DNA from: Syntrophomonas wolfei subsp. methylbutyratica
GTDB taxonomy: Bacteria; Bacillota; Syntrophomonadia; Syntrophomonadales; Syntrophomonadaceae
Assembly (NCBI RefSeq): GCF_001570625.1
Contig: NZ_BBQT01000010.1
Coordinates: 44,902 to 108,901 of the forward strand
Length of the DNA stretch: 64,000 bases
Reading direction: 5' to 3'
Position numbers and translations under genes: made by a program. Below are positions 10,501 to 17,257 of the stretch, piece by piece. Position 1 is the first letter of the stretch, and the number at the start of each line of letters is the position of its first letter. A model generated the notes under the pieces. That model saw only the letters and a program-made list of their open reading frames with translations. It was not told the DNA's origin and ran no database searches.

Positions 10501-11476
10501 TGGTGGATCCGTTTCTACTTCGAGCGGGCAACAGGTACAGAGTTCTGGTGCGACTGTCACTAAAAACGGAGTTGTAGTAGTTATACCTTCAGGAGCAGTC
10601 AGCAGCGGCATATATGTTCATGTAGCTATAGTTAGTTCATCAGGTTTGACCGTTGACAGCGGAAGTAAACTGATTAGTGATGTTTATGAAATTACCAAGG
10701 ATAAAGAGGGCAATTTTGCCAAGGACATTACTGTGACCCTTCCCTTTACCAAGAGTAAAGCAGATCAAAGCAAAGATGAACTGACTATCTGCTTCTGGAA
10801 TGGCAGCAAGTGGGTAGAGCTGGATAACGTTAAGGTGGATTGGAGTACAGGTACAGTAAGCGGTACAATAAATCACTTCACCAAATTTGCCGTGCTGGCC
10901 AAGAAAAAGGAATCCGCAGCAGTACCGATGATCAGTCAGCCCGCAGCCAATCAGACGGTATTGACTGATATTAACGGTCATTGGGCGGCAGAATCTATTC
11001 GCAATATGCTAGGCATCGGTATCCTTAGCGGTTATCCGGATGGCACTTTCAAGCCTGATCAAACAATTACCAGAGCTGAATTTGCCAGCATGCTTGCTAA
11101 AGCTTTTAAATTGTCTGCAAGTGGAAACAAGGTTTTTGATGATACTGCCGGCCATTGGGCACAGGATTATATCGCTGCTGCTAGTGATGCAGGTATAGTG
11201 AGCGGTTTCAACAACAACAATTTTAAGCCAGACGAGCCCATCACCCGTGAACAGATGGCGGTAATGGTTACTAAGGCTGCCAAAGCAGGAAAGCCTACCC
11301 AGGCAATTAGTTTTAAGGATAAAAACGATATCTCAGTCTGGGCCCAGGAAGCTGTAGCCAGTGCTGTATCAGCTCAGCTGTTAAGCGGTTACCCTGATCA
11401 AACCTTCAGACCTAAGAATAATGCTAGCCGGGCTGAGGCTGCCTCAGTTTTAACCAAAGCTTTAAATCTGAAATAA
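7553..11476 (+). CDS. S-layer protein with FIVAR and three SLH domains
   Basis: A 1307-residue exported protein; the start is supported by AAGGAG about 9 bases upstream. A signal peptide (residues ~15-42, ending ASYAA) is followed by a beta-rich region. Two almost identical FIVAR-type helical modules (~384-462 and 463-540) come next, then two further beta modules, a glycine/serine linker (~970-990) and a ZU5-like domain (~1000-1120). The C-terminus has three SLH domains (~1136-1306; GHWA...I.SGYPDGTFKP...RAEF pattern). SLH domains bind pyruvylated secondary cell-wall polymer, so the protein is anchored in the cell wall. The role of the central region is unknown. It is followed by a hairpin terminator. 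Confidence 0.9.
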   Translation: MSLLKVRHGEKWERGIITYCLLVCMVFSCIIAMPSASYAADDNAWEQNGIGLSELTPEKVVVFAGNTMNASKMGFLKNYYYLSEENLNDLRQYDNGTRAYGYFGEEAWISNASYSSSDDHGAREWRYSCLTGIDLEKAFTGLGVTPSTGLSLKVKSTDGTSFVLENAFDQSRYYFNPQGEQSTTAVAPILALKKSTVSSTIAPSSEATVVVPTTAADTYDPLFAYGQKEVNEDNNCHFVKYVNSIVAGTEDIALTVIEDGKSENQISISEIIRKGVYKTNYSYSSGGSLHNHSVTGIPLAALLNAMGVCVADGQSIQPATSDNYAANAISQADIDKWFVAYDALENGSQVTNNTILRLYGPGQFGNQVLVKNLSTLTITGQSAAVSKTALTDAIKAANTKYMNAAEGIEAGQYAVGSKDAFKTAIDTAQAVADNAEATQAQVNQAVTDLKTAEGVFDAAKVTAVSKTALTDAIKAANTKYTNAVEGSAAGQYALGSKAALKTAIDTAQAVADNTEATQAQVNQAVTDLKAAEGIFDAAKVTDGKAAGGDTENAVFYIAVKESADSTAKYYYYTKAELEAYETTEDFLYNDHSVIKTVTAKGALLSNLLYNLNGVTITGDMIIQYAESDGYHADQATSIDNSSYKDKIAWLTAPHYNGSNTIEAARTVIAYGIHEEYLNPDENNINDAPGVFKDADKGSGYLRAYRETGSGKNDANIGGANATVIKYLMGVVVSYDGAQFTGKDGYTLKAVSAKNPDLAIVADQKVTGLMPGMEFAVKAPRVVNSVLASGEPAFQKITVGTGASQTVSFKYTENPYFYVTNGSSTTNYTYTDLVKTSVQLPSKDENQAPYGYSRPMYYRYNGAWLADIIGSALMNDTAVTGFNIIGKDGKKTFVSKADVAQYFVAYNNTQSKTSTNIPEGKRVTRTYEDAKVIIPGQGENITGSAADDYTTAGKDVGVLVAAAEGVEASSAGGGSGGGGGSSGGGGSVSTSSGQQVQSSGATVTKNGVVVVIPSGAVSSGIYVHVAIVSSSGLTVDSGSKLISDVYEITKDKEGNFAKDITVTLPFTKSKADQSKDELTICFWNGSKWVELDNVKVDWSTGTVSGTINHFTKFAVLAKKKESAAVPMISQPAANQTVLTDINGHWAAESIRNMLGIGILSGYPDGTFKPDQTITRAEFASMLAKAFKLSASGNKVFDDTAGHWAQDYIAAASDAGIVSGFNNNNFKPDEPITREQMAVMVTKAAKAGKPTQAISFKDKNDISVWAQEAVASAVSAQLLSGYPDQTFRPKNNASRAEAASVLTKALNLK
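8704..9174 (+). repeat. Tandem duplicated FIVAR-module coding repeat
   Basis: The stretch from 8704 recurs from 8941 (offset 237 bases, 79 codons) with few differences. Each copy encodes one FIVAR-type helical domain of the S-layer protein. Confidence 0.85.
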
Positions 11477-11497
11477 TATTATCAAGTTTATTTAGCC

Positions 11498-11538
11498 AAA
11501 GCCTTCTGAACATTGAATGAAAATGTTCAGAAGGCTTT
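11498..11538 (+). terminator. Hairpin terminator after the S-layer gene
   Basis: A long perfect stem (AAAGCCTTCTGAACATT and its complement) has a small loop. The following tract is TTCCTCCC rather than a clean T run, so efficiency is uncertain. Confidence 0.7.
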
Positions 11539-11543
11539 CCTCC

Positions 11544-11612
11544 CTTTAAGCATCGGAAGAAACTGCGGAGCCGTTTTAAACACAGCGTGCAACGTGGCGG
11601 GGGATTAGTCCT
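11544..11612. repeat. Copy A of a ~70-nt dispersed element
   Basis: TTTAAGCATCG, GAAACT, AACACAGCG, GCAACG, GGCGGGG and GATTAG occur in the same order and spacing as in a second copy at 16345-16412. The centre can fold as AAAC...GTTT. Function unknown. Confidence 0.6.
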
Positions 11613-11801
11613 TTATCCATAAAAAGAACCCGCTGTCCCACCTCCCGGGCAAATCCATCTAGTGGCTATATTGTCGTTTTTTATATAATCTGTCGAAGGG
11701 GTACAGAAGGACGCTTCTTTGACTTGCTAACTTAATGGGGAACATAAACAGCCTTTCTAAAACATATAAATTAGAATCAGCAAATGAGGAGAAATGCTTT
11801 T

Positions 11802-12545
11802 ATGTTTTTTGTATTGCGAAAACGAAGCGTGGGGGTCTTTTTAGGCGGAATCCTGTTTCTGGGTATTTCACTGGGGGCTTATAACCTGGCCTTACACCCC
11901 AATATGCATAATTGGAAAGCCCAGAAACTAGTGATAACTGATGTAAAAACTACGGAAAAAGCAGTGGCCCTTACCTTTGATGATGGCCCCGATCCGGTAA
12001 ATACCCCGGTAGTTCTGGACGTATTAAAGAAGCATCAAGCCCAGGCCACCTTTTTCGTTGTGGGAATAAGAGCGGAAAGACAGCCTGAACTTTTGCAAAG
12101 AATGGCCAGTGAAGGGCATGAAATCGGTAACCATAGTTATAGTCACGCGGATTTTAATCACAAGAAAAAGGAGTTTTACCAGGAAGAAATACGGAAAACC
12201 AATGCATCGATTGAAAGCATCAGCGGCCAGAAGCCCCGGCTATTTCGCCCACCAGGCGGTTATCTTTCCTATGATATGGTTGAGGTCACCCAGAAAGAAA
12301 AAGTCACCATAGCCTATTGGACCTATCAGCAGGATAGTAAAGATTGGCAAGGAAACAGTTCCTCCCAAATTTCCGCCCACATAATAAAAAACATAAAACC
12401 TGGTCAGATTATAATACTTCATGATGGCTATAAAAACGGCCTGGAAACAGCACGAGCTTTGGATAAACTGATTCCTGAGCTTAAGCAGCAAGGTTACCGT
12501 TTTCTAACTATGAGCGATTTAATGCTCCTGGAAAAGCAGGAATAA
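11802..12545 (+). CDS. Polysaccharide deacetylase (NodB homology), membrane-anchored
   Basis: ATG 11802 is preferred because GAGGAGA lies 9 bases upstream; an upstream in-frame ATG at 11784 lacks a ribosome site. After a short basic N-terminus and one membrane segment comes a NodB domain. It has motif 1 TFDDGP, motif 2 HSYSH (metal-binding histidines), RPPGG, and a C-terminal ILHDG motif. Such enzymes remove acetyl groups from GlcNAc or MurNAc in peptidoglycan or related polymers outside the membrane. All catalytic motifs are intact. A second family member follows 54 bases downstream, probably in the same operon. Confidence 0.9.
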   Translation: MFFVLRKRSVGVFLGGILFLGISLGAYNLALHPNMHNWKAQKLVITDVKTTEKAVALTFDDGPDPVNTPVVLDVLKKHQAQATFFVVGIRAERQPELLQRMASEGHEIGNHSYSHADFNHKKKEFYQEEIRKTNASIESISGQKPRLFRPPGGYLSYDMVEVTQKEKVTIAYWTYQQDSKDWQGNSSSQISAHIIKNIKPGQIIILHDGYKNGLETARALDKLIPELKQQGYRFLTMSDLMLLEKQE

Positions 12546-12599
12546 AGCTGGAAACATCGCCATAAAAATGTAGGAGAATAAAGAGAGGAGGAAAAAAGC

Positions 12600-13334
12600 A
12601 TGCCCAAGGTTTTTGGTTTTTACAAGATACGGGCCAGAACCAGGCTGACCCTTACCGCTCTGATTACCCTGATTATCCTGGTAAGTGGGGCTTTATATGT
12701 ACAGGCCTATAATAAAAATAAGCCGGTATATGAAGTGCCAACTGAGAAAAAGATGGCGGCTCTTACTTTTGATATTAGTTGGGGTAATAAAACTCCCCTG
12801 CCGGTTATTGAGATTCTGAAAGAAGCGGATATAACCTGCACCTTTTTCCTTTCCGGTCCCTGGGTTAAAGAAAACCCGGAAGCAGTACAAAGGATTAAAA
12901 AGGACGGTCATGAACTGGCCAGTCATGGCTATCGCCACATCAATTACAGTACTTTGAGTAAAAGCGAAATTAAGGAAGAGGTTATGAAAGCTCACAAGAA
13001 TATCCATGAGGTAGGAGGAGTGAATGCTAATTTGATAAGAACCCCCAACGGAGACTATAATGACCACGTTATTGAAGCCATTCATGAAATAAATTATGAG
13101 GCTATTCAATGGAGTGTTGATTCTCTGGACTGGATGAATCCGGGAACCGCTACCATTATAGAAAGAGTAAAGAAGAAGGTTCATCCCGGTGCCATTATTC
13201 TTATGCACGCCAGCGATACTTGCAAGCAGACTACCGATGCTCTGCCTGTTGTAATTAAAAATCTTAAGGAGCAAGGCTATGAACTGGTTACAGTCTCGAC
13301 CTTGCTTAAAGAAATGCCCCCAGAAAATAATTGA
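12600..13334 (+). CDS. Polysaccharide deacetylase, PdaB-like
   Basis: A 244-residue protein with strong ribosome site (GAGAGGAGG). An N-terminal membrane segment (~18-36) is followed by a NodB domain with the variant motif 1 TFDISWG, SHGYRH (metal histidines), RTPNGDY and a C-terminal ILMHAS motif. The TFDISWG form is typical of the sporulation-associated PdaB group, so a role in spore or cell-wall peptidoglycan modification is plausible but inferred. Paired with the deacetylase at 11802. Confidence 0.88.
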   Translation: MPKVFGFYKIRARTRLTLTALITLIILVSGALYVQAYNKNKPVYEVPTEKKMAALTFDISWGNKTPLPVIEILKEADITCTFFLSGPWVKENPEAVQRIKKDGHELASHGYRHINYSTLSKSEIKEEVMKAHKNIHEVGGVNANLIRTPNGDYNDHVIEAIHEINYEAIQWSVDSLDWMNPGTATIIERVKKKVHPGAIILMHASDTCKQTTDALPVVIKNLKEQGYELVTVSTLLKEMPPENN

Positions 13335-13364
13335 AGCCATTTGATCCTACCCTCAAATGGCTTC
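13333..13364. terminator. Bidirectional hairpin between convergent genes
   Basis: The 12-bp stem GAAGCCATTTGA/TCAAATGGCTTC has an 8-nt loop. There is no strong T tract on either side. It separates the deacetylase from the small minus-strand gene that ends at 13369. Confidence 0.55.
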
Positions 13365-13368
13365 CAGC

Positions 13369-13449
13369 TTACTCTTCCTGGTCTTCAAAACCGTCAATGT
13401 GTTCCAGACCAATGTCTTTGAGTATTTCGTCTATTAACTTTTTATCCAA
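13369..13449 (-). CDS. Small acidic peptide, 26 aa
   Basis: The minus strand carries AGAAAGGAGGG followed 7 bases later by TTG and a 26-codon frame (MDKKLIDEILKDIGLEHIDG then FEDQEE). The ribosome site is among the best in the window, and the peptide is strongly acidic and helix-forming. The frame ends just before a shared terminator hairpin. No family is recognised; it could be a regulatory peptide or a leader. Confidence 0.45.
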   Translation of the reverse strand: MDKKLIDEILKDIGLEHIDGFEDQEE

Positions 13450-14078
13450 TTGTAGTCCCTCCTTTCTAAGAATATATATAGCTTAATGTTCTCAAAAAGC
13501 CCCGGCCCAGTTTCATTATCGCTATTATAAATAGCTGGCAACAAGGCTGCTAAACATAAACCTAACCAAGCATAACGCATATCCCTGATTTTTACAAGGG
13601 TTAAACCGCTATTTACAGATAATAGAAAATCTCTTCGAGATACAATCGCCGAAAACTGATATTTCCGTTAGCACTTTGCTAGCGGTTTTTTTATATCTCG
13701 GCAAACCAACTTAGTAGTTTTTATCCACCATTTCTCCGTCTCAAGCTTGAATTCTAATTCCTGTCCTATTTTTAATTCATTCTATAATACCACTTTTAAG
13801 AAATCATTAGGACTTCGTAAAAAGCAGGTTAAAAAGGTTTAAAAATCTCTTTTTAAGAAAATCTGTCCTGATTAATCTAGCGTTTTTCTCCTATTTCTCC
13901 TGAAATAATCCCCACTATCCTAAACTTAACAATGCCAGCTCGCATACTTGGACTTTCCAGACTTAATACTAGACTTAAGTAATCTTTTTGCAAACGTAAC
14001 GATAAGATAACAACTGATACTAAGGGTGGTATGAATCTATTTCCAGTCAAGCATTAAAAATAAAGTGAGGTTAAGCTA
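13450..14078. other. Gene-poor region with an orphan terminator
   Basis: No protein gene is supported here. The most notable element is the strong terminator at 13665-13692, which has no coding gene before it on the plus strand. The ~150 bases before it could be a small RNA. The remainder is AT-rich. Confidence 0.4.
13665..13692 (+). terminator. Orphan intrinsic terminator
   Basis: The stem CCGTTAGCA/TGCTAGCGG (one G-U pair) with a 3-nt loop is followed by T7. No plus-strand coding gene precedes it for ~330 bases. Confidence 0.75.
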
Positions 14079-14291
14079 ATGTTAAGTAGAGATGGGGTAA
14101 TAGCCCGGTATATTTTAGCCTTTTGCTTCTTTTTCTCTTCCGGTTCGGAAATGTTAACCGGTTGGCTGGCTACCCTTAGCGGTATCCTGGGTTGTGTGGA
14201 ATTGGCCACGGCTCTATTAAAATATTCCCCGCTATATGAATTATGGGCTGTAATAAAAAATCATTACCAACAAAACAAAGCACTGGAATAA
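14079..14291 (+). CDS. DUF2892-type small inner-membrane protein
   Basis: 70 residues with two closely spaced hydrophobic helices, the second containing LTGWLATLSGILG and followed by ALLKYSPLYELW. This matches the pattern of DUF2892 (YgaP-like) membrane proteins. The ribosome site is modest (GTGAGG). Function of the family is poorly defined. Confidence 0.65.
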   Translation: MLSRDGVIARYILAFCFFFSSGSEMLTGWLATLSGILGCVELATALLKYSPLYELWAVIKNHYQQNKALE

Positions 14292-14322
14292 CGAAGGACA
14301 TATCGAATAGGGCCAGGGAATT

Positions 14323-15252
14323 CTATCCTATTCTTATGTAATGGGTATCATCAATTTTTTTCACTTTCCCGGCTTTCTCCAGGCGCTTAAGATGCTTATC
14401 AATCATCATTTTGGTAAAAAAAACAGCAAACGGCGTTTTCCCTTTGAAGCCTTCTATGAAATCCTGTCGTGCAATATCATCAATAGTCCTGGGCTCAGCC
14501 AGGTAAACCAGGCTCTGTTCTTCCTTCTTCAAAGGCACATCCAGATAGGTCTGCAACAAAGCAGGAATATTGTCCTGAGCAGCGTCAAATACCCGCCGGT
14601 GCGAAGTTACCAGTATACGGGGATTTATTTCTATTAGCTTTTTTATTGATTTTTCCAATTCGTCGAAATCAGATAATCCTCCCCCATACCAGGGTCCGTC
14701 CGGTGCCAAATCCAAATCGGCGGAAAAGAGAATCCCTTCTTTTTCGCAATAAAAAGCATAATGACCGGGGGAATGACCCGGCAGATGGATGGCCCTCAGC
14801 GAAGTTACCCCCAGTTCGAAAACATCCCCATCCTTGATCAAGCCATCCAATTGAACTTCCTGAAAACCACGCTGGGCAGGTACATCTTCCGGAAGTGGCA
14901 TAGTGCCCGAGAGAAGCCTTCTATCCATCTCACCCATCAGTCTTTCCCAATCATAAAAACCGGAGAATTTCAGGTAAAGCTCCTGGTCCTGATAGGTCAG
15001 AGCTTCTTCCCTGCCCGCCATAATCCTGGCTTGGGGGAAAAAACTGATTCCATTCACATGGTCAAAGTGGTTATGACTTAGCAAAAGCAGTTCGATATTG
15101 TCCACGGGTACTTCAGCAAAAGCCCTCCCACCTGAACCGGCATCTATAAGAGTTTGCATCTCATCATCGATGTACAACGAATTACTGTACGGGAACACAG
15201 CCCTGGCCTCCGGCCTAATCAACTTAATTACGCTGGTTAAAGCAATTATCAT
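14323..15252 (-). CDS. MBL-fold metallo-hydrolase
   Basis: The start at 15252 is chosen because GGAGGGGGAG sits just upstream; the frame extends to 15327 without a ribosome site. The ~309-residue protein has the metallo-beta-lactamase signature SHNHFDH, a downstream LPGHSPGH and FSADLD, and a late SHRR motif, so the binuclear metal site is intact. A C-terminal winged-helix-like tail (MMIDKHLKRLEKAGKVKKI) resembles the LACTB2-like/nuclease-tail subgroup. Substrate unknown. A close paralogue lies at 46773-47687. Confidence 0.85.
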   Translation of the reverse strand: MIIALTSVIKLIRPEARAVFPYSNSLYIDDEMQTLIDAGSGGRAFAEVPVDNIELLLLSHNHFDHVNGISFFPQARIMAGREEALTYQDQELYLKFSGFYDWERLMGEMDRRLLSGTMPLPEDVPAQRGFQEVQLDGLIKDGDVFELGVTSLRAIHLPGHSPGHYAFYCEKEGILFSADLDLAPDGPWYGGGLSDFDELEKSIKKLIEINPRILVTSHRRVFDAAQDNIPALLQTYLDVPLKKEEQSLVYLAEPRTIDDIARQDFIEGFKGKTPFAVFFTKMMIDKHLKRLEKAGKVKKIDDTHYIRIG

Positions 15253-15292
15253 TTTGTAACTCCCCCTCCAAAAACAACTTCTCTTTCTAGAT

Positions 15293-15317
15293 AAAAAAGC
15301 CCGGAAAGTCCCGGGCT
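15293..15317 (-). terminator. Intrinsic terminator
   Basis: On the minus strand AGCCCGG/CCGGGCT forms a stem followed by T6. It lies after the gene ending at 15354 and before the MBL gene start. Confidence 0.85.
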
Positions 15318-15353
15318 TGACTAACATTTCATTATGGAACTATTAGCATGTAT

Positions 15354-15758
15354 CTACTCCAACTTTTCCAACATTTCCAATACCATATCAAAGAAATAGT
15401 TAATATCTTCCCGGTTGTTAATTCCGGCTTTGAAAGCCACTTCAGGGAAACGGCTCTGACTGTTGACTTTAACACTAACTGTATATAGCGCCTGATCAAT
15501 CTCCTCTTCCAGGCTCTCCAGGTCAGCCTCACTCCACTCTTCATCCAGAACTAATTCATCATCGTCATGATTATGTCTTATGTGATGAAGATTGATTTCC
15601 TCGTTATTATCGATAATCTGGGCAACTATCCACATTACATCCGTACAAGTCATATCCATTTCTTCGCTCAATTGTAGTATTTCGTTGGCTACAGGTGTGA
15701 TCTTCAATAAGTCGGAGAGATTTACCGGTTCTCCCTTTCCCCATCTTTTCTTCACCAT
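15354..15758 (-). CDS. Hypothetical acidic protein
   Basis: Start 15758 is preceded by GGAGGTG 5 bases away; the upstream extension to 15836 has no such site. The 134-residue cytosolic protein has a helical N-terminus with a conserved-looking MTCTDVMWIVAQII segment, a histidine/aspartate-rich stretch (HHIRHNHDDD) and an acidic C-terminal half. No family recognised. Monocistronic, with its own terminator. Confidence 0.6.
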   Translation of the reverse strand: MVKKRWGKGEPVNLSDLLKITPVANEILQLSEEMDMTCTDVMWIVAQIIDNNEEINLHHIRHNHDDDELVLDEEWSEADLESLEEEIDQALYTVSVKVNSQSRFPEVAFKAGINNREDINYFFDMVLEMLEKLE

Positions 15759-15991
15759 ATCACCTCCGTAAATATTAGCCGACGGATCAACATAAGCTTT
15801 ACCAGGGTTACTATTATGGGTAATACAATAAACCATTGCCTATTAATTGTCCATATCAAATTCTACTCTTATTATTAAGATAATATGTAAGTCCCCGCCA
15901 AAAAATAGGATTTAGAGGGTCTCACTATGACTTGCAGGTAATTATACCCTATTACTCAGACCACGCTCATAAAAATATCATAAATAAAATC

Positions 15992-16306
15992 TCATGGCAA
16001 ATTTTTATGTGGGTTATTAAATTCTTCCACCCCATATAACTCTTTACGTTTTTGTCGACGTAAGCGTTCCACATCAGGCTGAACCATTTTCTTAAGTTCC
16101 AGTCGATTATCGCTAATAAATTTCTCCAGCTCAGCGGTAGATAATTTTTTATCATGACGGTTCAGACGAATACTGAGACATTCATTTAATTGCAGATAAA
16201 AACTGAATTCTGCTTTGGCTTTTTCTCCATTAAGTTCAAAAACCGCATCTCCGCCCGCTCTATTGCGGTCAGTCAGCCGTAAATTTTCAAAACCGATAAA
16301 TTTCAA
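15992..16306 (-). CDS. Hypothetical protein, ~104 aa
   Basis: TTG 16306 has GGAGG 7 bases upstream and is preferred to the GTG at 16315, which overlaps the ribosome site. The protein starts MKFIGFENLRLTDRNRAGGD, with beta-rich N-terminal and basic helical C-terminal halves. Not recognised. Confidence 0.55.
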   Translation of the reverse strand: MKFIGFENLRLTDRNRAGGDAVFELNGEKAKAEFSFYLQLNECLSIRLNRHDKKLSTAELEKFISDNRLELKKMVQPDVERLRRQKRKELYGVEEFNNPHKNLP

Positions 16307-17257
16307 AAAACACACCTCCAGGCTTACATTCCTACATATTTCCTCGTTTAAGCATCGTAAGAAACTAGCAAAGTAGTTTCAACACAGCGCTGCAACGAGG
16401 CGGGGATTAGAACCCGTTGCCTATTTTAATTAATAGCCCGGGCTTAAAGAAGCGGAGAAATATTTAGCCTCGTTATAAATATTCGTTTCGACGTCTAAAA
16501 GCATAATCCCTGCAAAATGCATTGCTAGTATGTAGAAGTCATTATTATTATAGATTTTCCTATTTCGCAAAAGAGCAAGAATGGATAAGATAAATAAAAA
16601 ACAGGAGACATCCCCTGATCCAATAGCTGTGTGTTTCATAAAATTCCTTGGCGATATTAGCTTTACATAAAGTTGTTGTCAAGTCAAGAGATAATCAAAG
16701 AAATCTCGTTAATTTCTGAGATAGCCTGAAATATCGCACAAATTTCCTGTTTTTTCGGTACTTTGCCAGGAAAGCCTGTATTTTGGGCTTTGAAATATAT
16801 CTCGGAGAAGTCTAATATTTTTAATATGACCTTATTGTGACCATTTTTCACCTCAAATCAACCGCAGTAGAACCAAGCCTGTTCTGTGAGACCTTACTCA
16901 TCAAGTGCAGTAGCTTAGCATATAAATCGTTTCGGGCTTTAAAAAATATTCTGTCTAAGACAGGATCAGGTTTTTATGAGGTATAAGGAGGCGATAAAAC
17001 GTTAATAAATAAAATTATGTCAGCAAGCTATTCCGGGGGGTTAATATCCTGTGCTATAAGGACTTGTTGAAACTATTATTCGAAGAATTAAGCCATGTCA
17101 GCTCTAATTGGCCCCAGGTTAGACCCGGCAACACTCAAAATCAGAGTGGATTAGCTACCGTCAAAATGAACTGTTGACTGCCCGGGCGAGCTACATAAAG
17201 ACTAGTGATTCCGCACTAAGCAAGACATAATAAATGAAGAAAGAAGGTTGATAAGTA
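16307..17257. other. Long gene-poor region upstream of the first pyrophosphatase
   Basis: About 950 bases with no convincing gene. They hold copy B of a ~70-nt repeated element (16345-16412) and a weak 69-codon minus-strand frame (16430-16639) with an AAGGA-like site, which I do not accept. Many stops and relic-like sequence make up the rest. An AAGGAGG at ~16985 is not followed by a usable frame. Confidence 0.4.
16338..16412. repeat. Copy B of a ~70-nt dispersed element
   Basis: Matches copy A at 11544-11612 through TTTAAGCATCG, AGAAACT, AACACAGCG, TGCAACG and GGCGGGG-ATTAG. Its centre is a perfect stem GAAACTA/TAGTTTC with loop GCAAAG. CCTCGTT at its left edge pairs with AACGAGG at its right, so the whole element can fold. 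Confidence 0.6.

Noticed and set aside
16430..16639. A 69-codon minus-strand frame with an AAGGA-like site
   Set aside because: Low-complexity hydrophobic start followed by no recognisable pattern; weak ribosome site; in a relic-rich spacer.
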